Part shown: piece by piece, positions 43,480-55,337 of the stretch
Numbering within the stretch: position 1 is the stretch's first letter
Layout: each line of letters begins with the position of its first letter
Assembly (NCBI GenBank): GCA_037447655.1
Contig: JBBHKE010001980.1
Location: forward strand, 126,001-190,000
DNA: 64,000 nucleotides
DNA from: Zygnema cylindricum
Taxonomy: Eukaryota; Streptophyta; Zygnematophyceae; Zygnematales; Zygnemataceae
Reading direction: 5' to 3'
Translations under genes and position numbers: made by a program
The notes under the pieces: model-generated
What the model saw: only the letters and a program-made list of their open reading frames with translations
Told to the model about the DNA's origin: nothing
The model's database searches: none

Positions 43480-44136
43480 GTCCTACACACGGTTAACTAT
43501 GTTCTCAAACTCATCGGGTAACTTCATCAATAGACAGTTAACCTTTTCTTTTTCACTAAAATATTTTTCAGCACTCTCTAGCTCCATGAAAAGTGTAGCA
43601 AGCTCATTGCAAAAATCTAACATCTTCCCCCCTTTGTGTACGTACTCTTTAACTTTCTGATCAGCCAACTGTTGTTACAGAATCGTACCACTTTGGTACA
43701 TCTCTATGAGAGCCATCCAAAGATCGGATGTCCTTTCTACCTACAAATAAAGACATGCAAGATCTTGAGTAAGGTGGCGGAGGATGAAGTGTTTTGCCGC
43801 CATATTGTTGAAGTCCCAGGTATCAGTATCATTCTCCTCGTTCCTCGGAATAGGTGACATGATTGCCGAACCAATTGTTGTTGGTGTGGTCGTCTCCTTC
43901 TCCTTTCCTTTGTCCACCACCTCACCTTCCTTTGTCTCCTCTGTTGAAGATGGATCTGCATCTCTAGTGAATCTGCCTCTTGTAAACCATGGAGGTTTCC
44001 CAATACTGGATGGACGCCTCACCCGTCCACTCATTTTCCCCAAAACTGTTTCTCACATATAGCTCCTGTCATCATACTTTCCCAGTATATGAAGCCAGCT
44101 CAATTGAATATGGGCACCCTAGATGGTGGGCCCATA
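43480..44136 (-). pseudogene. A4 gag N-terminal part
   Basis: The frame enters from the LTR (MEVSELQ), through VMGPPSRVPIFN, followed by a stop. Further down is DTWDFNNMAAKHFILRHLTQ and GGKMLDFCNELATLFMELES. Stops occur before VERTSDL and after NIVNRV. Confidence 0.75.
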
Positions 44137-44139
44137 ACT

Positions 44140-45202
44140 TGCAACTCTGAGACCTCCATAGGACCTCAAAAAACAGCTCACACGAAGCTTCTAGGATAAT
44201 CCTGACCCCTTTGTCTTTTAGCACGAATAATTGCCACCCTGGCAAACAAAAACTCTGACCACTCTGACCCCTGTGAAGACAAGACTCCCGTGAAACGATA
44301 GCAAAAAGAATCTCTGAATTTCCTCCCCTGAGAAGTAAGTTATGGAGGGTCAAAGTTGACTTTTTGTACAGAAGCTCTTTAGGAGAGAGGGTCCTAACTA
44401 CCAATTTTTCTAAGTCCTATCTCTCTCTAAAACTCTATCTACTTGTGTACGCCACCAATCATATTACAGTGTTGTACACAAAAGTACAACTGGTGGTGTA
44501 CTTTATGTACGGATATTTTATGACATGGCCTAAATGTCTACACATGCCATATCCGGATTCGGTCCTGTAATTCGTAGAGATGCCGCGATCTAACGTTATT
44601 GTGACAAGTGTCATCCGATGTGGCGATGACCACAAACCGCCGAGAATCTCTTTCGCGATCTCGGCTTTCTTTTCGGTCGTCCGATTGAATGCAGATTTCA
44701 ATCGTAACCGTCATAAATGCTTGTGCGGTATTTGTTTCGTAAAAGAAACAAAATGCGTAGTACTTATTTCTTGTCCATACCAAAATCCGTACGTTTATAT
44801 AACCGGATCTAAGTATTCGTAAACATTCGCCGTTAAATGAATTTTCCTACGTGTTAACATTTAAATAAATATCAAACCCAATAGTATGCATTGTAACTTC
44901 TAGACTTAACGGTTAAGGCTATCGGCTACCAGCTTTTTGACAGTCAGTAGGTACAAGGATCAAATCTTGTTACCGACATACTCCTTTTAGTAAATAAACC
45001 TACCTATCTGTAAATTAACTTATCTATTTCCCGTAAACCTCTGGATAGCCTAGGTAGCCATGGCTCTAGCTTCCTCTTCAACTTCTAAGTGACTGCAACA
45101 AGTGTGGGAGTTGGAGGGCGAAGTTAGAGACAAACTGCCTCAGCTTCATTCTATATTCCAATTTAGACCTAGAAAATAATAAAATAACCATCGATTTCTA
45201 CA
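44140..45202 (-). repeat. 5' LTR of A4
   Basis: 1063 bp. On the minus strand the primer-binding site AGTTATGGGCCCA (44139-44127) follows directly, with one mismatch to the consensus. Confidence 0.9.
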
Positions 45203-45659
45203 GGGAGCTGTTACAGGACAAATTATGCAAGGTGGTGGTTTTCAGCAAGGCAAATGGGACATGGCCAGCAAAACAATGGTGATGTATTGTTTTGGCTAAT
45301 ATTTTTGAATCATTAAAAGTGGAGGTTGATAAAGAATTTTTAATCTCCAAATATTTTACTTTCTTCATTTTGTTTGTATCTCCATTAGGGTAGAAACATC
45401 TGCATGGACTACTGAGTCTAAAGCTTTAGGGGAGTGTTGAAATTGAAAGCTTTAGTTCTCAGTAGATGAGGCTATGAGGAGGAAGTTAAGGGTGAAAGGA
45501 GCAGCTGCTAGAGATGCGATGTCAAAATAGTGCGGCATAGCAGTACACGCTGCATATTGTATTCATATTGCGCTGCGATGTCGAACTAGCGCAACGTAGC
45601 AACATAGCATTACACAATGCATATTTTTATAGGTGCACTAAACTAAATTTTTGGGGGAG
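45203..45659 (+). other. Rest of D internal region and polypurine tract
   Basis: Resumes D after A4 (GGGAGCTGTTACAGGAC), contains GCGCTGCGATGTCGAAC-type words also found in the LTR of element C, and ends with the polypurine tract TTTTTGGGGGAG before the 3' LTR. No ORF. Confidence 0.65.
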
Positions 45660-46160
45660 TGTTGTTTTGAAAAGTTTGTTTCGTGCGTACGCGACAGTTC
45701 GTGCGCTATGGAATTTAATGTGGAGGTTCGAATGGATTCATGGATTTGGGGAGCGAACGAACAGATATAACTTAAGTGATGTAAAAGACTCACTGAGTGG
45801 CGTGTACAAGCATTGACAAATGGACGGCGGATCNNNNNNNNNNTCCGTAGATCTTCTATATTCGAGGTCTCAAAGTGTTTTTGTTGACTGTTGAAGTGTT
45901 TGATTAGTGAAACTCACGAGTGTCTGTGAAGTTGTCAGTTGTTTTTGTGAAACTCTGGAGCTTATATCTTCTAGATGCCTTGGTGAATTTGGCTATAACT
46001 TTGGGATATTACAGTTTATATAGTATGCTGCATATTGGTGCAGTTTGAGGTGATTCTGTTAATAGTGGAGTAATCTGTGCTGTCTGGAACACAGCTGTTT
46101 AAGGGGTAGTCTGTGGGGCTTCCGAGTGTAGTCCATGGCTGAAATAGGCTATGGACAACA
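45660..46160 (+). repeat. 3' LTR of D, containing an assembly gap
   Basis: Starts TGTTGTTTTGAAAAG and ends GGACAACA like the 5' LTR, but is only 501 bp including ten Ns. The gap replaces about 600 bp that are present in the 5' LTR. Confidence 0.9.
45834..45843. other. Ten-N assembly gap
   Basis: Falls at the GCGGATCGCGAAGCGATCC hairpin position of the D LTR. Comparison with the 5' LTR suggests the true missing length is about 600 bp. Confidence 0.9.
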
Positions 46161-46165
46161 TAGCC

Positions 46166-48305
46166 CGTGATGTAGATCCCAAGCAGAGGGCGGCCAATTT
46201 TGCGGCCATTGCGGCCAACTGCTAGCTCTACTTCTAGATGATGGTTTCTGGGGTAAACCTCGTAGGAGCAACCGGTGCTCGTACTGGTTCCACTTGGGTA
46301 AGCAGAACTCTGCATCCCCAAAGGTAAAGAAGTTGAATTGGGAGAGGGTTAACAACAATTTATTCCTCTCCAGCGAACAAGGCTAACTACATCATTTCTT
46401 TGGAGATCCCATTCTTGTGAAAGCATTACCCTTCATTATGCCCCATGAAACCACAAACTTCACATTTTGATCCTTCGGAGGTATATTTGCTGCGGATTTC
46501 ATTTGATATTTGGGTATCATCAAACTTGGGAAGTTTGATTTGCCGCAATTGACATTGGGATATTTTAGATGTTTCGCCCTGGGGAGTTAAACGGTAGGTG
46601 TCCTTCGTCACTGGTGTTTCTCTCCCCCGCTTCTCCTTTGAGTCGTTCCTGTTGTTTCCTGGTCCCCTCAGCATGTTTTTTTTCCCATTCTTTTTGTTTG
46701 ATGGTGAGCTCCGGTTTGAGTTTGCTAGGGCAGCGTCTCCACCCATGTCGTGTTTGTTGGCAATTCAAGCATTTAAACAAAATCATCCTGTCATCAGCTT
46801 CATGGTTGGTTCTGATCCGCTATCAGCCGTCGGTTTGCCTTTAAGCTTCCGCAAAGCTTGAAGTTCCTCTGGTTCATGATCGCTTAAAGAAGTTTCTCCG
46901 GCTAAACCGGCGAAGTTTGCTTTGGCCTTGCCGATGGCAGCCTTTTCACGAGCCTCGCTATGGACAAAATGGTCGTACAGTTGCATGGCTACCAAGGAGA
47001 TTTCCTCAGCCGAGGGATTAATGTCTTGGATTGCTTGCCCTGCAATCCAATTGTCTAGAGCATTTTGCCCTTTAGGTCCGAATGAATTTGGGACAGCTAT
47101 ACAATATTTGGTTGGCATTGCAAGAAGGTCAATAGTCGACAGTTTTGTCTTCTGGAAGAGGCTTAAGAGCTTACTAAAAAAGGTTTGTGGCGTCTCATTT
47201 TTCAAGCATCGGAATTTTGTGAACTCCTTGATGGCAGACTCATTTCTCTCTGTATGTAGGAGCCTCCATATATTCAGAAGAGAAGTGCAAGGGTTGGGAT
47301 TCGCGACCATTCGAGTTCTAGCCCGCGCGGCATGAGTAGCTTGCACCTGGTTGACATAGGCTCTTCCCTGTGCTTGCAGCTTCATCTATAAAAGTGGCAG
47401 TTATAGGGGTTGCCGACGTTGCAGCCAAGCCGGCTTCTGCTTGTAAAACTAACGCATCGAGAGCCAGGTCCGAAATCTTAATGCTACAAGACATCAAGAG
47501 TGGTTGTTGCTCCTTGTAATTTGCCAAAGCACCTCCTAAAATATAGTTGACCATCATTGGGAAAAGAGTGGTCTCGAAGTCATAAGAAATGGCCCCGCCC
47601 CTATATTTATTGATTTCAGACTGGGTGAAAGATTTCCACAGCAATTCAAAATAAAAAAAAAACGATCCTCGAGCTATCTCCCGTGAAGATCCTTATGTTC
47701 CCCAATTCTTTTTCCTCCTCAGCAAGGTTGGTAAACTATGGAGAGGTTGGTTTGGTGGGGCTAAAAAACTGAGCCAATGAAATTGCTCCGGGATCTGCCC
47801 ATTCTATATCTGAACCTCTTTCTCCTCCGCGTGTAACAATTGGGATCCCCCCCCCCGCTGAGGATGGTCTTGCTGTCAAAGGAGGTGTGGGATTTCTTGC
47901 TCCTTTATATTTCGGAGAGTATTGTTCCTCTTAGAATTGTCTCCACCGATAGGATGTGGAGACAAGGTTTGTTCAAAGGCCTTTGTTGAATGGACGGTGG
48001 CAGAGACGGAGACTGCAAAGACACTGTAAGAAAAGGCGTCTGTCTCCTCATTCGCCTCCTAGATGTCTCGAGAGGTGGAGTTCCTAAGCTGGAAGAAGGA
48101 GAACGTCGGTGAGGAGGTGGAGTGATGAGCTGGAAGAAGGGGAACATTTGTGAAGAGGTGAGTAAGCAGGTACGTCCTATTTATAAGGTAAAATAAGCAA
48201 GTCCGGCGACCCACGGATTGTTGTAGCAGGAGAAAGAGATGGCAAAGGAGAGGAGGCGTGGGGTGGTGATGGTTGACGAGTGGGCAGTCCGAGGGAGAAG
48301 TGTTG
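46166..48305 (-). pseudogene. Gypsy element G: gag with zinc knuckle
   Basis: Reading down from 48305: a Pro/Ser-rich region (SPPHASSPLPSLSPATT), then the gag body at about 47644-46783 (for example ALDNWIAGQAIQDINPSAEE), and a zinc knuckle CLNCQQTRHGWRRC near 46770. A second C..C....H group (CEVCGFMGHNEG) is near 46450. Frames shift several times. Joined to 55338 upstream (C removed) and 35341 downstream (D removed). Confidence 0.65.
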
Positions 48306-48309
48306 TCTT

Positions 48310-49309
48310 TGTTGTTTTTGAAACCTTGAGTTCTCTCTATATATTGCTGCTATGCTACCATGCTGCGCTAAGTCTGACATCGCAGCTAGAAACCTTGAGC
48401 ACTCTACTCTTGTTGTTGTGTTGCTATGCTGCTCTGATCTGACATCGCAGCTGCGCTGCTCTAATATCACAGCTGCGTTGACAGATCATAGCAGTCATAG
48501 CAGTCATAGCAGTCATAGCAGCTATAGCAGTCTGCGCAAGAAAGGTGTTCTGAATATGAGTCAGTTTGTGTGAAGATAAATTGACGGGGACATGATTTAG
48601 TGAGTATGTAACTCGAAAGGGAGTACACAGATTCGGTGCACTTCAGGCACACGTGTCGGTCCGTGAGAAAGTCAAGTTTGGTTGTTCTAGATTTAAAGGT
48701 ATAGTTACATTTGAGGACCAAAGTTACACGTGGAGGTTCATCTTCCGTGATGAAAGAATACTTGGAAAGCGGACGAAGTCCGCCGTCATTTTTGAAGAGA
48801 AGTATTGACTGTAGCGTCATTTCAGCGGACGAACTTTAACCGCGTACTATTTCATTTCTAACGGCTGTCTGATTGGTGTAAATAATTATGTGCATTCGAC
48901 GGTGGGATTTTGTTAATGAAGAAGTAGTGTACCAATTGACCACGCTAGTTGTAGTACGGTGTGATCAACTGTAGGCTCATTTGTATATATAGGACTTAGA
49001 TTACTTTAAGAGAAGTAGGATTGTTGTGTAGGAAAAACTGCGAAGCAGTTTTTGGGTGTGTTTGAATTATAAGATCATTGTGATATTTTGGCAGAACTTT
49101 GTGAAATTCTGCATGTGGGTTCTTTGGTGTATATTTTATATTGTGGCAAATTTGCAGACCTAGGGTGTGTCTGGTTTGTTTGGGGCTTCATTGTGAAGTT
49201 GGTTGTTTGTGGGATTTTGTGAGAGTTTCCTCTTTGCACAATTGATTATCATGGCAACTGCCGGTGCTTCTTCATCTTCTTCAGTGGCACCAACTGCCTC
49301 AAATCAACA
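48310..49309 (+). repeat. 5' LTR of C
   Basis: 1000 bp, TGTTGTTTTTGAAACC to CAAATCAACA. Contains CATAGCAGT tandem units at 48486-48530 and a TATATATA box at 48982, about 270 bp upstream of the gag ATG at 49251, which is inside the LTR. Confidence 0.9.
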
Positions 49310-49321
49310 GGTCACGGGCCC
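49310..49321 (+). other. Primer-binding site of C (variant)
   Basis: GGTCACGGGCCC follows the LTR; it differs at two positions from GGTTATGGGCCC and reads QVTGP in the gag frame. Confidence 0.7.
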
Positions 49322-51761
49322 TCCCTCACGGATCCCGGTGTTTAATGGGCAAAAGTATCATTATTGGGCGGATTTGACTAAGTCTTATTTGAAACAAGTG
49401 AAATTATATGATGTGATTTGGGGTATTCTTTCGGATACGGATCCGGATTTTGGAAAGAAAAATGAAGATGCATTGCATGTGTTGAAGTTACTTTTGTCAG
49501 AAGATCTTAACATGACATATATCAATATCTTTACGGCATCTGAAATATAGAAGGCCTTGAGTGAATCTTATGTCTTAGCTAGTGAGCAGAATGAGGTTGT
49601 TACTGCTGGAAAAATTTGGGACTATAAATATACTGGGGGTGACATGAACTCATATTGTAATGGCTTGAAACTTCTATTATCGGAGAATGCATGTTCCGGG
49701 GGGAGTTGTCCTCCTTATCATCAAGCTATGATTCTAATGAGAGGGCTTCCTACTGAATATAGAGGAGCAGCGGAGCAGCTAAGACGGTTAGAGAAGAGTA
49801 AATGGAATATAGCACTAGCTCAGGCTTATATCCTAGACGAAGAGGCAACTAAGATAGCATTAAATGGTGGTCAATCAGTGGTTGCTTACAATGCACAGAC
49901 ATATAAGCCAGTTGGTTTTTCTGGAAACATAAACTTTATCCCTAATCCGAATTATAGGCAATATGATAGGTGTGTCTATTGCTTTGGTCAAGGTCATGTT
50001 TTCCGGTTGTGTTCGGCATTTATAAAAGCGTGTGAAACATGAATTTATCGTGCGGGATGGAGGGTGCGATCGGAGGATTCATCACCAAAATTTCCGACAT
50101 TAAAACTGCCGATTAAAAATGCGGCATTCCTTGCATTTGATGAGACGTCACAAGATTAACGACCGGAAGAAAAGAAAGATGTGGTCAGATTTCCGCAATC
50201 GGATGATGATGAGTTCTTTGCTCTTGCAAAAGATCTCATGGAGGGACCTCGAGAGAACGGATGGATTATGGACTCCGGATGCTCCTCCCACATGTGCGGC
50301 AACCGGGCTTACTTCAAAACACTTACTCCAATTCCCACTCGTCGGATTTATTACGCGGATGACAGCGGTGTGGAGGCTACGACAAAGGGAAGCGTGGAGT
50401 TAGCATGTGACATCAATGGTCAGATTGTAAAGAGAACCTTGCATGATGTTCTCTATATCCGAAAGTTTACAAAAAAATTGTTTTCCACTTCGGTAGCAGA
50501 AATGAAAGGTTTTGAAATTTTACAAAAGAATGGGAAAAAGGTAGTAAGCAAAGATGGGAAGGTAGCTTTGGTAGGAACTAGAGGCCCAAACATGTTGTAC
50601 CAGATGGACTTGGCTAATGAAATTGACTTTGCATACTCTAGTGTCCTTCCGGAAAATGTATTGTGGCATAAGAGGCTCAGTCATGTTCATCATGAAAGGC
50701 TTGATAAAATGGTAAAGCAAAATATGATAGATGGTGTTAAATAAGGACAAACAGATTCCCATGTATGTGATGGATGTGCTTTGGGAAAACTTCATAAGCT
50801 GCCACTACCTCAGACAACGGATAACCGGGCAACAGATTTGCTGCAAATTATCCATTCGGATGTGTGGGGGGCATCAAAAGTTCCTTCACTCAGTGGCAAC
50901 CGGTTTTTGGTCACTTTTACGGATGACTTCTCAAGATATAGCAAGGTTTACTTTATGAAAGAAAAGAGTGAAGTGCTCACTCACTTGAAGCATTTTCGGG
51001 TATGGGCCGAAAAACTTCATGGGAAACCGATCCTTTCCCTTCGATCCGACAACGGAGGGGAATATATTTCTCATACATTCTCTAAATATTTAAAAGACAA
51101 TGGCATTTCTCGGCAATTTACAGTTCCTTATACTCCGGAACAGAATGGAGTATCCGAAAGACTCAACCGAACTCTAACAGAGAGTGCAAAATCTATGTTA
51201 CTAGATAAACGAATAGATTTCAAATTTTGGGGTGAAGCTTTCTCGTGTGCGTCGTATATTAGAAATAGAATAGAGACCAGAGCAGTAAAAGGGAAAACAC
51301 CATATGAAGTGTGGACCGGAAGAAAACCGAATGTTAGTCACTTCCGAGTTTTTGGGAGTAAATGTTTTATTCTGGATAATCTCCCTATTTCTAAGCTTAG
51401 TCCAAAATCGATTCCAAGAATTTTTATGGGTTATGATGATGAATCCGTGGGCTATAGAGTATTTAATAGGGATACGAATACTCTTCAGACTGGTAGAAAT
51501 ATTCAAGTTAAAGAAGAGAGCAGATCGGTAGATGTTTTTGGTATGACAGATTTTGAAAAAGATTCCAAAATCAAAGAATATGTTATTTTTGAAAGTGTTC
51601 CTCTCGCTTCTTCTAGTCCCACTTTGGACCCTCCGGCTGGTCCCCTTATGGAGAATCCTCCTCCTCCTCCACCACCTCCTCCTCGGCGGCAACCTACGGA
51701 TCCAACAATTCCAGCCTCAGATTTTCCAGGGGGGAAAAGGCAAAGCAGCAGGCTGCAACAC

Positions 51762-51938
51762 TGCGAAGCTGCGTTATTTTCTGTCGGATCAGTGGATCTG
51801 ACTGAAAACTGCGACGCTGCAAAACTACGAAGCTGCGATGCTGCGAAGCTGCAAAGCTGCGACGGTGCAAAGCTGCAAAGCTGCGACGCTGCGAAATTGC
51901 GAAGCTGCAAAACTGCTCTATTATCTGCCAGCATGATG
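51762..51938 (+). repeat. GCTGCGAA-type minisatellite in the C polyprotein linker
   Basis: About a dozen units of RAGCTGCRA (8-9 bp, with larger 15-24 bp periods) encode repeated AKLRSCD and AKLQSCD peptides between integrase and RT. Confidence 0.85.
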
Positions 51939-53539
51939 GAACCGGTCACAATACAGGAAGCCTTTTCAGCTCCGGAAAAAGATCAATGGATCGTTGCGGC
52001 TAACGATGAAATGCGATCGATAATGGAGGCTCAAACTTGGGAGCTTGTGGAGCTTCCACCAGACCGAAAAGCCATCGGCTGTAAGTGGGTCTTTAAAGTA
52101 AAGTTGAATCCAGATAACTCTATTGAAAGATATAAGGCTAGGCTTGTTGCTAAAGGTTATAGTCAGAAGGAGGGAATTGACTATGAAGAGACTTTCTCTC
52201 CGGTTGTCCGATTTCTAACTGTTAGAATTTTGTTATCCTTAGCGGCCATTGAGAATATGGAACTACATCAAATGGATGTTAAGACAGCTTTCTTGCATGG
52301 AGATTTAGAGGAAGTAATTTATATGAAGCAGCCTGAAAGGTATGAAGAGACTGGAAAAGAAAATCTGGTCTGTAAACTGTTGAAATCCCTGTATGGTTTG
52401 AAGCAGGCTCCACGTCAGTGGAACCTAAAACTAGATGAGTTTCTTACCAGTCTAGGATTCGTCAAGATTAGCTCAGATCACTCAGTCTATGTTATGGAAG
52501 GGAAAGATGGGATTATGTACATTGCGGTATATGTAGATGATTTGCTGTTGTTAAGCAAGTCATTAAATGAAATTAACAAAATAAAGGCAGCCTTGAATTC
52601 AAGATTTGAGATGAAGGACTTAGGTGAGGCAAAGTATATTCTTGGAATTTAAGTAGAAAGGGATAGAGATAGGAGAACAATCCATCTAACGCAACATGAA
52701 GCGATAGGAAATGTGCTTGAAAAGTTTGGCATGGCTGAGGCAAACGGAAGTGCCACTCCCATGGAATTTAAGCGGAAAGTGGAAGGCATGGAGACCGATG
52801 GAGGAATCATTTTTGACGATACCTTGGAGTCAGGGGAGGCAGATTTTATGGCCACCATTCCATACCGACAGATTGTTGGTAGCCTAATTTACTTCATGAA
52901 CTGCACAAGGCCGGATATTGCGGCAGCAGTTGGCGCTTTGAGTCGAAGTTTGCAGAATCCAAGAAAAACAGATTGGGAGGCTGCAAAGAGGGTTCTTCGG
53001 TAACTTGCAGGAACACGGAATCTTAGACTTGCTCTCGGTGGAGATGAAGTCAAAATTCAGACATGGAGCGATGCTAGCTATGGAGACATGCCAAGCCGCC
53101 GTTCCACCACTGGATTCATTTTGAAGATTGGAACTGGAATATGCTGCTGGAGCAGCAAGCTTCAAAAGGTAACAGCTCAGTCTACAATGGAGGCTGAATA
53201 TATGGCAGCAAGCTCAGCTATCAAGGAGTTACTATGGGTGAAGTCGCTCCTCCAAGAACTTCATTTTATGCAATCCGGACCTCAAATAGTGTGATGTGAC
53301 AACCTAGCAGCTATTGCAATGGCATCCAACCCGAGTCATCACTACAAAAGCAAGCACATTGACATCAAGCTGCATTTTGTAAGAGAGAAGGTGATGAACA
53401 GAATTTTAAAGCTAAGTTATCTTCCGGATGAGAACATGGTGGCAGATATGATGACTATGTCTTTACCTGCACCTAAGTTGAAGTTCTGTAAAGAGGAATG
53501 TGGACTCAGTGGCTGAGAGAGTCTAAAGGTTTAGGGGAG

Positions 53540-55337
53540 TGTTGTTTTGGAAACCTTGAGTTCTCTCTATATCTTGCTGCTATGCTACCATGCTGCGCTA
53601 AGTCTGACATCGCAGCTAGAAACCTTGAGCACTCTACACTTTTTACTGTGCTGCTATGCTGCTCTGATCTGACATCGCAGCTGCGCTGCTCTAATATCAC
53701 AGCTGCGTTGACAGATCATAGCAGTCATAGCAGTCATAGCAGTCATAGCAGCTATAGCAGTCTGCGCAAGAAAGGTGTTCTGAATATGAGTCAGTTTGTG
53801 TGAAGATAAATTGACGGGGACATGATTTAGTGAGTATGTAACTCGAAAGGGAGTACACAGATTCGGTGCACTTCAGGCACACGTGTCGGTCCGTGAGAAA
53901 GTCAAGTTTGGTTGTTCTAGATTTAAAGGTACAGTTACATTTAAGGACCAAAGTTACACGTGGAGGTTCATCTTCGGTGATGAAAGAATACGTGGAAAGC
54001 GGACGGAGTCCGCCGTCATTTTTGAAGAGAAGTATTGACTGTAGAGTCATTTCAGCGGACGAACTTTAACCGCGTACTATTTCATTTCTAACGGCTGTCT
54101 GATTGGTGTAAATAATTATGTGCATTCGACGGTGGGATTTTGTTAATGAAGAAGTAGTGTACCAATTGACCACGCTAGTTGTAGTACGGTGTGATCAACT
54201 GTAGGCTCACTTGTATATATAGGACTTAGGGTAACCTTCCATCAGGCGAAAAGTGGGGTTGTTTACTGGAAAAAGTACCCTTCCGTACTAGGCCGTACTG
54301 TTTTTTTTTTTTTTTTTTCAAAAGATGTTTACTAAAAATTCGTTGAGATTCTCCAGACTTCCTGGAGAAAAATACCACCGTCCGATTTTTAATTTTCGAC
54401 GCAAACGCTTCATGTTTCCAGTACGTAGCTAGTCTCCTCCTATTGTCCTCGGGAGGAGAGTTTGTGATTACTGGACGCGTGTTTTGGTCCACTTGTAAAG
54501 TCAGAGTCGATCCACGACAGACGTGAAGCAATAAACTTACATGTGGCAATTGGAGTGTACCGTGTGACATAAAAGCCAGCCTGTTCGACGACAAATAAAT
54601 CTTGGTTGTATAGCCAGCCTGTTCGACGACAAAAAAAAACTTGGTTGTAAGACATCCTGTGACGTCTCCTTCATAAATGTGCGATCACGTACAAATGGTA
54701 CATTCTTGGACATTTGTACAAACTTTAATTTTGTAACGGTTTTCGTGGCCGTTCATACCACAACAACCGTAAGAACGTTCAGATTGTACATTAGCGTGAC
54801 GCTACTAGATATTTATATCGGCGTCTGCCCGTACACATACGCAGCTGCGATTTTGTCCTTTTGCAAATGATGATTATTCCCGGGTGGCTCAACAGGTCCT
54901 ACGTGGTACCAATCGCAATCTAACACCTCATTCACTGGCACGACCTGATGGAAGGGTGTTACAAATATTAGTGCCAGTAAACGTGTTCGTACGATTACTG
55001 GGAACGCCTGATGGAAGGTTACCCTTAGATTACTTTAAGAGAAGTAGGATTGTTGTGTAGGAAAAACTGCGAAGCAGTTTTTGGGTGTGTTTGAATTATA
55101 AGATCATTGTGATCTTTTGGAAGAACTTTGTGAAATTCTGCATGTGGGTTCTTTGGTGTATATTTTATATTGTGGCAAATTTGCATACCTAGGGTGTGTC
55201 GGTTTGTTTGGGGCTTCATTTTGAAGTTGGTTGTTTGTGGGATTTCGTGAGAGTTTCCTCTTTGCACAATTGATTATCATGGCAACTGCCGGTGCTTCTT
55301 CTTCTTCTTCAGTGGCACTAGCTGCCTCAAATCAACA
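53540..55337 (+). repeat. 3' LTR of C, split by a MITE
   Basis: LTR parts 53540-54228 and 55025-55337; without the MITE and one TTA copy it is 999 bp and matches the 5' LTR closely. The polypurine tract TTTAGGGGAG precedes it. Confidence 0.9.
54229..55024. mobile_element. 796-bp M3-family MITE (PIF/Harbinger-like)
   Basis: Perfect 20-bp terminal inverted repeats (GGGTAACCTTCCATCAGGCG), flanked by TTA at 54226-54228 and 55025-55027. The empty site is visible in the 5' LTR of the same element (GGACTTAGATTACTTT near 48993), which proves the insertion and its borders. No transposase. An internal tandem repeat (AGCCAGCCTGTTCGACGAC) lies at about 54573-54650. Confidence 0.9.

Larger units (their letters stand above)
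38730..45202 (-). mobile_element. Copia element A4 (family A), nested in D
   Basis: 6473 bp on the minus strand with two LTRs of 1063 bp (45202-44140 and 39792-38730). Flanks AGGAG (38725-38729) and GGGAG (45203-45207) form a 5-bp target duplication with one mismatch. It is the most complete family-A copy: gag, protease, integrase, RT and RNase H are all recognisable, with several stops. Confidence 0.9.
35342..46160 (+). mobile_element. Copia-type gag-only element D, containing nested A4
   Basis: 5' LTR 35342-36450, internal 36451-38729 and 45203-45659, 3' LTR 45660-46160. A perfect 5-bp target duplication TAGCC flanks it (35337-35341 and 46161-46165). Without A4 and the N gap it is about 4.3 kb. 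No protease, integrase or RT is present, so it fits terminal-repeat retrotransposons with gag only (TR-GAG) and needs pol in trans. It splits gypsy G upstream of its protease. Confidence 0.85.
49251..53516 (+). pseudogene. Element C gag-pol polyprotein, one frame with seven stops
   Basis: All copia domains lie in one uninterrupted reading register: gag (PVFNGQKYHYWADLTKSYLK), zinc knuckle CVYCFGQGHVFRLC (about 49971), protease MDSGCSSHMCG (about 50270), integrase HHCC (HKRLSHVHHERL, CDGCALGK) and core (TDDFSRYSKVYF, LRSDNGGEY, PEQNGVSERLNRTL), a proline-rich linker, CDAAKL repeats (51770-51935), RT (ERYKARLVAKGYSQKEG, YVDDLLLLSKS) and RNase H (WSDASYGDMPSRRSTTGF, STMEAEYMAASSAIKELLWV). Stops at 49548, 50040, 50157, 50742, 52650, 53001 and 53292 interrupt it, without any frameshift. 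Active-site residues are otherwise intact. Confidence 0.9.
48310..55337 (+). mobile_element. Copia element C, recent, with a MITE in its 3' LTR
   Basis: 5' LTR 48310-49309, internal 49310-53539, 3' LTR 53540-55337 (including the MITE). Flanks GTCTT (48305-48309) and ATCTT (55338-55342) match at four of five bases. The LTRs are nearly identical, pointing to recent insertion. It interrupts a minus-strand reading frame of gypsy G in frame. Confidence 0.9.
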
